21,453 bases of DNA from Burkholderiales bacterium (GTDB lineage: Bacteria > Pseudomonadota > Gammaproteobacteria > Burkholderiales > SG8-39): NCBI GenBank assembly GCA_919902965.1, contig CAKKSJ010000261.1, positions 1 to 21,453 on the forward strand, read 5' to 3'. How positions within the stretch are numbered: position 1 is the first letter of the stretch; each line of letters begins with the position of its first letter. The notes beneath the pieces are model-generated. The model was not told the DNA's origin, searched no databases, and saw nothing but the letters and a program-made list of their open reading frames with translations. Shown one piece after another: positions 15,363 to 21,453 of the stretch. A program made the position numbers and the translations under genes.

Positions 15363-16538
15363 ATGCCCAGAACGGATTTGCCCATACTCATCGCCGGCGG
15401 CGGCATCGGCGGCATTGCCGCTGCACTCGCGCTCACGCAAAAGGGATTTCCGGTCCAGGTACTCGAGCGCGCTGCCGATTTCCACGAGCTCGGCGCCGGC
15501 ATCCAGCTGGGGCCGAACGTGTTCCGCATGTTCGAACGCCTAGGCGTGGGCGTAGATATGTCGCATTGGGCGGTGTTCCCCAACAACCTGATCATGCGCG
15601 ACGCGCTCGACGGCACCGAAATAACGCGCATCCCGACGGGCGAGCCGCTGCAACAGCGCTTTGGCTATCCCTATGCCGTGATCCACCGGGCGGACTTGCA
15701 CAAGGTGCTGATCGATGCAGTGAAACGTTCGCCGCTCGCGACGCTGACGACGAACTGCAAAGTCATGTCCTACGAGGATCGCGACGACCGGGTGGTGGTG
15801 CAGACCGAAGCCGGCGCGAGCCTCGAGGGCGCCGCGCTGATCGGCGCAGACGGCCTGTGGTCGGCGGTGCGCAGCCAACTGGTCGGCGACGGCAAGCCGC
15901 GCGTTTCCGGCCACATTGCCTACCGCGGCGTGATCCCGCTCGCAAAAGTGCCGGAACATCTGTGGGAGAACAACGTGGTGCTCTGGGCGGGGCCGAAGAC
16001 CCACCTGGTGCACTATCCGCTGCATCGCGGCGAAGTCTACAACCTGGTGGTGGTGTTCCACAGCAGCCGCTACGAAGAGGGCTGGGACACCTATGGAGAT
16101 CCTGCGGAATTGCGCGAGCGTTTCGCCGGGCAGCATCACAAGGTGCGCGAGTTTCTGGCCATGGCGAACGAATGGAAAATGTGGGTGCTGTGCGACCGCG
16201 ATCCGATCAGCCAGTGGACCAAGGGAAACGTTACCCTGCTCGGCGATGCCGCGCATCCCATGCTGCAATACCTGGCGCAGGGCGGATGCATGGCGATCGA
16301 GGATGCGGTGGTGCTGGCGCAAAAACTCTCGGAAGCGAAAGGCGATTACAACGCGGCCTTCCGCGCGTATCAGCAGCAGCGCTATCTGCGTACCACGCGC
16401 GTGCAGCTGAGCGCGCGCATGTACGGCGATATTTATCACGCCACCGACGCCGTAGGCGACCTGCGCCGGCAGATGCTCGCGGGGCGCACGCCGGAACAGG
16501 CGTACAACGGCATGGCCTGGCTTTACGACGGCATTTAG
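15363..16538 (+). CDS. FAD-dependent monooxygenase, 3-hydroxybenzoate 6-hydroxylase-like
   Basis: A 391-residue single-component flavoprotein hydroxylase. The FAD-binding GxGxxG is at G12-G17 (ILIAGGGIGGIAAAL) with E35 as ribose acid; the DG motif is GADG (161-164, D163); the second FAD motif is GDAAHP (294-299), followed by LQYLAQGGCMAIEDA. The last stretch and RDPISQWTKGN are typical of 3-hydroxybenzoate 6-hydroxylases (MhbM, XlnD, NagX), which use NADH and O2 to make gentisate. Salicylate hydroxylase-like enzymes are the main alternative. The ATG at 15363 has GGAGG 6 nt upstream, and an in-frame extension to 15279 is rejected because it crosses the promoter. No gentisate dioxygenase gene is nearby. 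The TAG overlaps the mutY stop by two bases. Confidence 0.78.
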   Translation: MPRTDLPILIAGGGIGGIAAALALTQKGFPVQVLERAADFHELGAGIQLGPNVFRMFERLGVGVDMSHWAVFPNNLIMRDALDGTEITRIPTGEPLQQRFGYPYAVIHRADLHKVLIDAVKRSPLATLTTNCKVMSYEDRDDRVVVQTEAGASLEGAALIGADGLWSAVRSQLVGDGKPRVSGHIAYRGVIPLAKVPEHLWENNVVLWAGPKTHLVHYPLHRGEVYNLVVVFHSSRYEEGWDTYGDPAELRERFAGQHHKVREFLAMANEWKMWVLCDRDPISQWTKGNVTLLGDAAHPMLQYLAQGGCMAIEDAVVLAQKLSEAKGDYNAAFRAYQQQRYLRTTRVQLSARMYGDIYHATDAVGDLRRQMLAGRTPEQAYNGMAWLYDGI

Positions 16539-17572
16539 ACCAGCAATCGCTCGATCAGCTTGCGCACCGGCACGGGTATAGCCGCGCCGTGCGCCTGTTC
16601 CAGGCTCAGCCAGATGCGTCCGGATTCCTGCGCGGCCGGCGCGAGCTTCTTCACCGGGCACAATAGCGGCTGGATGTTCAGCTTGAAGTGGGTGAAGCCG
16701 TGTGCAAGCGGCACGAGCGGCTGCGGCGCGGCGATGCTGCAGCCGTAGTGCAGGCGGCAATGCGCGCGTGCTCCGGCGGCGTCGGCCAATTCGGGCAGGC
16801 TCCACAGCCCGCCCCAGATGCCCGAGGGCGGGCGCTTTTCGAGCAGCAGTTCGCCGCCTCGAACCAGCAGCAGCATGTGCGTGGCGCGCGTGGGCAGGGG
16901 CCGCAAAGGGCGCGGCCCCGGAAAATCGCCGCTGCGATCGAGTGCGTGCGCCCGGCAATTTTTGGCAAGCGGGCAATCTGCGCAGCGCGGCCGGGCGCGG
17001 GTGCACAGCGTCGCGCCCAGGTCCATGATGGCCTGGGTGTAGCGGCCGCTTGCGCGCGGCGGCAATTGTGCTTCGGCCAGCTGCCACAGCTGGTTCTCGA
17101 CGCGTTTGTCGCCCGGAAATCCGGCAACGGCGAAATAGCGCGCGAGCACGCGCTTGACGTTTCCATCGAGGATGGCGGCGCGCGTGCCGTAAGCGAACGC
17201 AGCGATCGCGGCCGCGGTCGAGCGCCCGATGCCGGGCAATGCGGCGATGTCCTCGAGCGCGCGCGGAAACACGCCTTGGTGGCGCGCGGCCACCAGTTGC
17301 GCCGCGCGCTGCAGATTGCGTGCGCGCGAGTAATAGCCGAGTCCGCTCCACAAGCGCAGCACCTCGTCCTGCGGCGAGCCGGCGAGCGTGGCGATGTCGG
17401 GGAAACGCTCGAGAAAGCGGCCATAGTAAGGAATCACCGCAGCGACCTGGGTCTGCTGCAACATGATTTCAGCGACCCAGATGCGGTAGGCGTCGCGCGT
17501 GCCCTGCCAGGGCAGGTCGTGGCGTCCGTGGTGTTTGTGCCAGGCGAGCAGGCGGGCGTGGAAACTGGCCAT
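16535..17572 (-). CDS. mutY: A/G-specific adenine DNA glycosylase
   Basis: A 345-residue base-excision-repair enzyme that removes adenine mispaired with 8-oxoguanine or guanine. Catalytic E35 lies in WVAEIMLQQTQV, the helix-hairpin-helix is ALPGIGRSTAAAIAAFAYG (111-129), and catalytic D136 lies in AILDGNVKRVLAR. The 4Fe-4S loop is complete: C190-x6-C197-x2-C200-x5-C206. The C-terminal NUDIX-like domain that reads 8-oxoG follows from about residue 225. The frame is open to a TTG at 17599, but the ATG at 17572 matches the usual start of the family just before the FHARLLAWHKHHGRHDLPWQ segment. It is convergent with the flavoprotein gene, and the tRNA-Gly gene lies about 100 nt upstream on the same strand. 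Confidence 0.95.
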   Translation of the reverse strand: MASFHARLLAWHKHHGRHDLPWQGTRDAYRIWVAEIMLQQTQVAAVIPYYGRFLERFPDIATLAGSPQDEVLRLWSGLGYYSRARNLQRAAQLVAARHQGVFPRALEDIAALPGIGRSTAAAIAAFAYGTRAAILDGNVKRVLARYFAVAGFPGDKRVENQLWQLAEAQLPPRASGRYTQAIMDLGATLCTRARPRCADCPLAKNCRAHALDRSGDFPGPRPLRPLPTRATHMLLLVRGGELLLEKRPPSGIWGGLWSLPELADAAGARAHCRLHYGCSIAAPQPLVPLAHGFTHFKLNIQPLLCPVKKLAPAAQESGRIWLSLEQAHGAAIPVPVRKLIERLLV

Positions 17573-17672
17573 AACTTGTTCCAGATTACCCGAGGGCAAC
17601 AGGTTGAAGATCCAATAAGGGCGCCGGCTTCCGGGCAGTCCCGAGTGCGCGTGCGGCCGGGTGAAACCGAAT

Positions 17673-17748
17673 TGGAGCGGGAGACGAGTCTCGAACTCGC
17701 GACCTCAGGCTTGGGAAGCCGGCGCTCTACCAACTGAGCTACTCCCGC
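17673..17748 (-). tRNA. tRNA-Gly (anticodon CCC)
   Basis: The minus strand folds as a 76-nt cloverleaf: acceptor GCGGGAG/CTCCCGC, D stem GCTC/GAGC, anticodon loop TTCCCAA with CCC at 17715-17713, T arm GCGAG-TTCGAGA-CTCGT, discriminator T and an encoded CCA at 17675-17673. The anticodon stem has one C-U mismatch at positions 28-42. It reads GGG glycine codons. Confidence 0.96.
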
Positions 17749-17759
17749 TCGTGTGGCGG

Positions 17760-17765
17760 ATTATA
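17760..17765 (-). promoter_or_regulatory. -10 element of the tRNA-Gly promoter
   Basis: On the minus strand a perfect TATAAT lies 11 nt before the mature tRNA 5' end, followed by a GC-rich discriminator (CCGCCAC), as in stringently controlled stable-RNA promoters. The -35 region, around ATGAAG 17 bp upstream, is weak. Confidence 0.6.
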
Positions 17766-17866
17766 GAGCGTTTCCGGATGTTCTTCATTGCGCGAGCTCG
17801 GTCGGTCGCGCGCCGGCGGTGGCCTGGAGCCGGATCAAACCAATAGCCGATGCGCGCCTGACGACG

Positions 17867-18895
17867 CTAAGCCGCCGTCCTGAGTCTGGATCTGGCGCTT
17901 TCAAGCGGCCCGCGTTTGAGCTCAGGTGCGCCGGTTGGACCTGGGTGTGCGCCCTGCGCGAGATGATCGAAAACCAGTTGCCTGGCTTCGACGCGCACCA
18001 GGTCCATGAACGCCTGCGCGACCGCCGAAAGCTGCTTACCCACCGGATAGACGAAGTGCCAGTGGCGCTCGATCGGGAACCCTTCCACATCGAGGCAGGT
18101 CAGCTGCACTTGTCCGGTATCGAGGCCGAGGGTGTAGCGCGACAGTATCGACACGCCGAAGCCGGCGAGAATCGCCTGCGTGATCGCCTCGTTCGAGCTC
18201 AGTTCCATTTTCACCCTCGGTTTCAGCCGGTGCTGGGCGAAGACTGCCTCCGCCGCCAGGCGCGTGCCTGAGCCGGGTTCTCGCATCAGGAACGGTTCCT
18301 GCGCCAGGCGCGCGAACGGGATGTTCTTCTCGCTCGCCAGCGGATGATCCGCGCGTGCAAAAACGACCATCGGATTGGGCAGTATCGCTTGCGTGACCAG
18401 ATCCTCAGCATCGGGCGGATCGGCGAACAGGTAAAGATCGTCCTGATTGGCGGCCAGGCGCGCCAGCAAGGCCTGGCGATTGTGAATCTGCAGGGACACT
18501 TCGACGCCTGGATGGCGGCGGACGAATTCCGCAAGCATCCGCGGCGCAAAATATTTGGCGGCTGTGCTCACGGCCAGTCGCAGGTGCCCTGAATCAAGGC
18601 CGCGCATGCCGGCCAGGTTTTCCTCCAGGCTCGAAAGGGTGCGAAACACCTCTTCGCAACTCGCCTGGAGCCTGCGGCCGGCTTCGGTCAGATAGATGCG
18701 CCTGCCGATGTGCTCGAACAGCGGCAGGCCGACGGTTTCGGTGAGTTTCCTGATCTGCACCGACGCCGTCGGCTGGGCCATGTGCAGTTCTTCCGCGGCG
18801 CGCGTGAAGCTGCCCAATCTGGCGCTGGCCTCGAAAAGGCACAGCTGCGGAAGCGTTCCGTGTCTGAGGTAACGGTGGATATTCAAATGCGGCAT
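17867..18895 (-). CDS. LysR-type transcriptional regulator, CbbR-like
   Basis: A 342-residue LysR regulator. The winged helix-turn-helix lies in residues about 15-75 (LFEASARLGSFTRAAEELHMAQPTASVQIRKLTETVGLPLFE). The effector-binding domain follows, with RLAVSTAAKYFAPRMLAEFVRRHPGVEVSLQIHNR and MREPGSGTR, which is the pattern of CbbR-type regulators of carbon-fixation genes. No rubisco gene is in the window, so its targets are unknown. The frame is open back to 19054, but that extension runs through a riboswitch aptamer; the ATG at 18895-18893 has GGGAG 8 nt upstream and begins the standard MPHLNIHRYL N-terminus. Its leader carries a yybP-ykoY Mn2+ riboswitch, so expression may rise with manganese, which is unusual for a LysR gene. 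Confidence 0.88.
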   Translation of the reverse strand: MPHLNIHRYLRHGTLPQLCLFEASARLGSFTRAAEELHMAQPTASVQIRKLTETVGLPLFEHIGRRIYLTEAGRRLQASCEEVFRTLSSLEENLAGMRGLDSGHLRLAVSTAAKYFAPRMLAEFVRRHPGVEVSLQIHNRQALLARLAANQDDLYLFADPPDAEDLVTQAILPNPMVVFARADHPLASEKNIPFARLAQEPFLMREPGSGTRLAAEAVFAQHRLKPRVKMELSSNEAITQAILAGFGVSILSRYTLGLDTGQVQLTCLDVEGFPIERHWHFVYPVGKQLSAVAQAFMDLVRVEARQLVFDHLAQGAHPGPTGAPELKRGPLESARSRLRTAA

Positions 18896-18940
18896 GGCGA
18901 ATGCTCCCGAAAGATTGCTAATACCGCCATGCCCAAATGC

Positions 18941-18975
18941 ACAGCGGCCTTCACCTCGCTGGCGAAGACCGCTGT
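18941..18975 (-). promoter_or_regulatory. Strong hairpin in the LysR leader (expression-platform candidate)
   Basis: A 15-bp stem, including two G-U pairs, with loop AGCGA lies between the aptamer and the LysR ribosome site. No U-tract follows, so it is not a standard terminator. Its CTTCGCC arm (18967-18961) can instead pair with GGCGAAG (18993-18987), which itself competes with the aptamer's closing stem. Confidence 0.6.
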
Positions 18976-18982
18976 CCTCAAA

Positions 18983-19010
18983 GAGACTTCGCCGAGCTGG
19001 CAAAGGTCTC
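18983..19010 (-). promoter_or_regulatory. Hairpin competing with the riboswitch P1 stem
   Basis: GAGACCTTTGCC (19010-18999), the 3' side of the aptamer, can pair with GGCGAAGTCTC (18993-18983) through 11 bp with one bulge. This excludes the aptamer's P1 stem, which uses the same CCTTT. It is followed by TTTGAGG, too short a T-run for a good terminator. It is the likely ligand-free structure. Confidence 0.55.
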
Positions 19011-19113
19011 GCTCGCATTGCCTTGCGCAATGCCGACACGACCGGGGCTCTCAAGCCCGTATTGACGATCGCGTCGTAGCAGCCAACCGGCTGCTGAAGC
19101 TACTCCCCTTTGG
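18999..19113 (-). ncRNA. yybP-ykoY manganese riboswitch aptamer
   Basis: Read on the minus strand, the conserved blocks of the yybP-ykoY class appear in order: AAAGGGGAGTAGC (19111-19099), a 7-bp P2 hairpin AGCAGCC-GGTT-GGCTGCT, CGTCAATACGGGC, a GGGCT/AGCCC hairpin, CGGTCGTGTC, a GCATTGC/GCAATGC hairpin, and GCGAGCGAGACCTTTGCC ending at 18999. AAAGG and CCTTT form the closing P1 stem. Members of this class bind Mn2+ and usually turn on export or metal-handling genes such as mntP, GDT1-family genes or P-type ATPases. Here the next gene downstream is the LysR regulator, whose ATG is 103 nt away. The P-type ATPase lies behind it on the other strand. There is no copy in the plus orientation. Confidence 0.9.
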
Positions 19114-19118
19114 AGGGA

Positions 19119-19140
19119 TGCCTCGGCTTTCGCCTCGGCA
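19119..19140 (-). other. 5' GAAA-capped hairpin ahead of the riboswitch
   Basis: TGCC-GA-GGC-GAAA-GCC-GA-GGCA folds with a tandem G-A internal loop and a GAAA tetraloop. It sits at the predicted 5' end of the transcript, five bases before the aptamer, and could protect the RNA end. Confidence 0.55.
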
Positions 19141-19147
19141 CTACTTC

Positions 19148-19176
19148 TTTATAGCAGAACGAATCGCGCTAATCAA
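19148..19176 (-). promoter_or_regulatory. Sigma-70 promoter of the riboswitch-LysR transcript
   Basis: TTGATT (19176-19171) and TATAAA (19153-19148) on the minus strand are 17 bp apart. Transcription would begin near 19141, just at the GAAA hairpin, so the whole aptamer would be in the 5' leader of the LysR mRNA. Confidence 0.65.
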
Positions 19177-19381
19177 TGTTTCCAATCGCATGGTATTCAT
19201 TGCGAATCGTAATGCCAGGCATTGCAAAATGCCCGTCCGGCCTCGTTTTCGTAATGAAAAGCATCACAAACTTCAAATTTTCTTTACCGAAGGGGCAGCC
19301 CATACTCAGGCGGAAGGAATCAGGTTCCCGCCCACAAGCGGGTGCCGCCGAGCAGATTGAAGAAACCTAAAGGAGGTTTGT
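19177..19381. other. Upstream region of the P-type ATPase with several palindromes
   Basis: This stretch holds CATTGCGA-A-TCGTAATG (19198-19214, one mismatch), GGCATT-GCAA-AATGCC (19218-19233, perfect), a CCCGC/GCGGG hairpin (19327-19342) in the ATPase leader and a near-perfect ribosome site AAAGGAGG ending about 5 nt before the ATG. The AT-rich palindromes could be operators for a metal-responsive regulator of the Fur or MntR kind, but the match is loose. I found no convincing sigma-70 promoter on the plus strand. Confidence 0.35.
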
Positions 19382-21453
19382 ATGCAAGACCGAGAAGCCC
19401 ATGGCAAGCCGATCGAAGAACTCGTCAGCGGCCTGCAGACCCACCTTGAACGCGGCCTGCCGCTGCAGGAGGCGCAGGCGCGCCTGGCGAAATTCGGCGC
19501 CAACGAACTCACCGAGCGGCCGCGGCCGGGATTTCTCGCGCTGCTGTGGGATCAGTTCAACAATTACCTGGTGATCATTCTGATCATCGCGGCGCTGGTC
19601 TCGCTCGCCCTCGGGGAGTATGTCGATTCCATCGCCATCATGTTCATCGTGGTGCTGAATGCGGTGGTCGGCGTGATCCAGGAATCGAAAGCGGAACAGG
19701 CCCTCGCGGCCCTGAAGAAGATGTCGGCTCCCAATGCGCAGGTGATCCGCGACGGCCGGCAGGTGACGATTCCGGGCCGGGAGATCGTCGGGGGCGACAT
19801 CGTCCTGCTGGAGGCCGGAAACTTTGTTCCCGCGGATCTGCGCCTGGTCGAGAGCGTCAATCTCAAAATCGAGGAGGCCTCGCTCACGGGCGAATCGGTG
19901 CCGGTGGAGAAGAATGCCGGGGTGGTGCTGGACAAGGAAATTCCCCTGGGTGACCGCAAGAACACCGCCTTCATGGGTACCGTGATCACCTACGGACGCG
20001 GCAAGGGGCTGGTGACCGGCACGGGGATGAACACGCAAATTGGGCTCATCGCCGAAATGATCCAGTCCTTCGAGGCCGAGGACACGCCGTTGCAGAAAAA
20101 GCTCGAGCATCTGGGGAAAGTGCTCGGGACCGCATGTCTCGCCATCTGCGCGCTGGTGTTCATCTACGGCTTGTTCCGGGACACCCACCTCACGGAAGCC
20201 CTGAACATGGGGTTCCTGAACTATCTGGAAGCCGAGAAGAAAGACATCATCAATCTGTTCATGACTGCGGTGAGCCTCGCTATTGCCGCCGTTCCCGAAG
20301 GCCTGCCGGCGATCGTGACCATCTGCCTCGCCCTGGGAATGCAGCGCATGATCAAGCATCATGCGTTGATCCGCAAACTTCCGGCCGTGGAAACGCTGGG
20401 CTGCGCCACGGTAGTCTGCTCCGACAAGACCGGCACCCTGACGCAGAACCAGATGACCGTGGTGCAGGGATGGACCGGCGGCAAGCGCTTCCGCGTAACC
20501 GGAGAAGGGTATGACCCGAGCGGGCAATTCTTCGCCGGCACGGAAGCCTTCGATCCGCGCACCGATGCGGACGCGGCACTGCTGCTCCACGGTGCGCTGG
20601 TCTGTAACGATGCGAAGCTGGAGGAAAGAGAGGACGAATCCGGCAGGCGCTCGTGGCAAATCATTGGTGATCCTACGGAAGGCGCCATGGTCGTAGCCGC
20701 CGCGAAAAGCGGGTACCGGCGCGACGAACTCGAAAAGGCCCTGCCGCGGGTGCAGGAGATTCCCTTCGATTCCGACAGAAAGCGCATGAGCACGATACAC
20801 AGCGTAGTCGGCGCGCATGCCCAGACTGTGGTTTCCGGCCTTGGCGCGCCGCCGCTCATCGCCTTCGTCAAGGGCGCGCCCGATGTCATCCTCGAGCTTT
20901 GCAGCCAAAGGACGGAATCCGGCCAGGTGATCGGCCTGAGCGAGGAGCTGCGCGCGGCGATACTCGCGCAGAACCGCGACATGGCGAGCAACGCGCTGCG
21001 GGTGCTTGCCGTGGCCTATCGCCCGCTGCAGGAAGTCCCGGCGAGCGTTACCCCGGAAACCGTCGAGAAGGATCTTGTCTTCGTCGGACTGCTCGGCATG
21101 ATCGACCCGCCGCGGCCCGAAGTGATCGAAGCCTTGAAGGTGGCGCGCGGCGCAGGCCTGAAGAGCGTCATGGTGACCGGCGATTACAAAGATACCGCCG
21201 AGGCCATCGCGCGTGACATCGGCCTGTTGAGCCCGGGCGGGCTGGTGCTCACGGGTCCGGAGATCGAAAAGATGAGCGACGATGAGCTCACGGCCAGGAC
21301 CGACAAGCTCGAAGTGTGCTGCCGGGTTTCCCCGCAGCACAAGACCAGGATCGTCGACGCCTTCAAGGCGCGCGGCCACGTGGTGGCGATGACCGGCGAC
21401 GGCGTCAACGACGCGCCGGCGCTGAAGCGGGCGAACATCGGCGTCGCCATGGG
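19382..21453 (+). CDS. P-type cation-transporting ATPase (P2 type), 3' end outside the window
   Basis: The first 690 residues of an inner-membrane P-type ATPase, open to the right edge. Visible motifs: TGES (169-172) of the actuator domain, PEGLP (305-309) in helix M4, the phosphorylated Asp D348 in CSDKTGTLT, KGAPD in the nucleotide domain, TGDYKDTAEAIA, and TGDGVNDAPALK (671-682). PEGLP places it with Ca2+/Mn2+-type P2 pumps rather than heavy-metal P1B pumps, whose M4 carries CPC. The ion-binding helices M5 and M6 are cut off, so the ion is undecided; Ca2+ or Mn2+ export are the main options. The N-terminus fits the family (EELVSGLQTHLERGLPLQEAQARLAKFGANEL). The ATG has a strong AAAGGAGG site. 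It is divergent from the riboswitch-LysR unit. Confidence 0.93.
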   Translation, partial: MQDREAHGKPIEELVSGLQTHLERGLPLQEAQARLAKFGANELTERPRPGFLALLWDQFNNYLVIILIIAALVSLALGEYVDSIAIMFIVVLNAVVGVIQESKAEQALAALKKMSAPNAQVIRDGRQVTIPGREIVGGDIVLLEAGNFVPADLRLVESVNLKIEEASLTGESVPVEKNAGVVLDKEIPLGDRKNTAFMGTVITYGRGKGLVTGTGMNTQIGLIAEMIQSFEAEDTPLQKKLEHLGKVLGTACLAICALVFIYGLFRDTHLTEALNMGFLNYLEAEKKDIINLFMTAVSLAIAAVPEGLPAIVTICLALGMQRMIKHHALIRKLPAVETLGCATVVCSDKTGTLTQNQMTVVQGWTGGKRFRVTGEGYDPSGQFFAGTEAFDPRTDADAALLLHGALVCNDAKLEEREDESGRRSWQIIGDPTEGAMVVAAAKSGYRRDELEKALPRVQEIPFDSDRKRMSTIHSVVGAHAQTVVSGLGAPPLIAFVKGAPDVILELCSQRTESGQVIGLSEELRAAILAQNRDMASNALRVLAVAYRPLQEVPASVTPETVEKDLVFVGLLGMIDPPRPEVIEALKVARGAGLKSVMVTGDYKDTAEAIARDIGLLSPGGLVLTGPEIEKMSDDELTARTDKLEVCCRVSPQHKTRIVDAFKARGHVVAMTGDGVNDAPALKRANIGVAM

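Noticed and set aside
18896..19054. Extended N-terminus of the LysR protein (53 extra residues)
   Set aside because: The extension runs through the riboswitch aptamer; the family N-terminus and a good ribosome site fit the ATG at 18895.
19020..19381. Riboswitch controlling the P-type ATPase directly
   Set aside because: The conserved aptamer blocks read only on the minus strand; the plus strand has no GGGGAGTAGC-type core.
19367..21379. 670-codon open frame on the minus strand
   Set aside because: It is antisense to the P-type ATPase, whose motifs are unmistakable on the plus strand.
1..21453. Insertion sequences, phage genes or attachment sites
   Set aside because: No transposase, integrase or flanking repeats were seen; the tRNA-Gly 3' end is not followed by an integrase or a second copy.

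Overview
The window looks like chromosomal DNA of a GC-rich betaproteobacterium. This rests on the CbbR-like LysR regulator, the style of MutY and DinB, the Dpp-type transporter operon, the 4Fe-4S redox genes and a CCA-encoding tRNA-Gly. The genus cannot be fixed from the sequence alone. Genes are densely packed, mostly with clear starts. Many long reverse-frame ORFs are GC-driven shadows.

Layout, left to right. (1) 1-2522, plus: the end of a 2-oxoacid:ferredoxin oxidoreductase beta subunit, then a 740-residue protein that reads as a degenerate relative of pyruvate:ferredoxin oxidoreductase ending in a single-cluster ferredoxin domain. (2) 9637-2561, minus: a probable single operon in the order VOC/glyoxalase-like protein, periplasmic peptide-binding protein, two Dpp-type permeases, a double-ATPase ABC protein and a DUF2817 (M14-like) peptidase. 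Several gene pairs are coupled by ATGA overlaps or 3-nt gaps. The second permease lacks a canonical start where one is expected. (3) 9638-9900: a divergent control region with two different 13-bp tandem duplications. (4) 9901-15173, plus: PuuB-like FAD oxidoreductase, class V aminotransferase of the molybdenum-cofactor-sulfurase type, DinB, an unrecognised 228-residue protein and a DnaQ-like exonuclease. (5) 15309-16538, plus: a 3-hydroxybenzoate 6-hydroxylase-like flavoprotein behind a good sigma-70 promoter, overlapping tail-to-tail with mutY. (6) 18895-16535, minus: LysR regulator, tRNA-Gly(CCC) and mutY. (7) 19382 to the right edge, plus: a P-type cation ATPase cut by the window end.

The most interesting part is the 486-base gap between the LysR gene and the P-type ATPase. 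It carries a well-formed yybP-ykoY (manganese) riboswitch aptamer on the minus strand, with its own promoter and a chain of mutually exclusive pairings. It points at the LysR gene rather than at the ATPase, which is the kind of gene this riboswitch class usually controls. Either a LysR regulator is under Mn2+ control here, or the locus was rearranged.

How the genes work together (inference): the minus-strand operon probably imports peptides or related amides and cleaves them in the cytoplasm. The redox genes at the left edge couple 2-oxoacid oxidation to ferredoxin. The flavoprotein at 15363 would feed the gentisate pathway, whose later genes are not in the window. DinB, MutY and the DnaQ-like exonuclease are DNA-repair functions scattered among metabolic genes.
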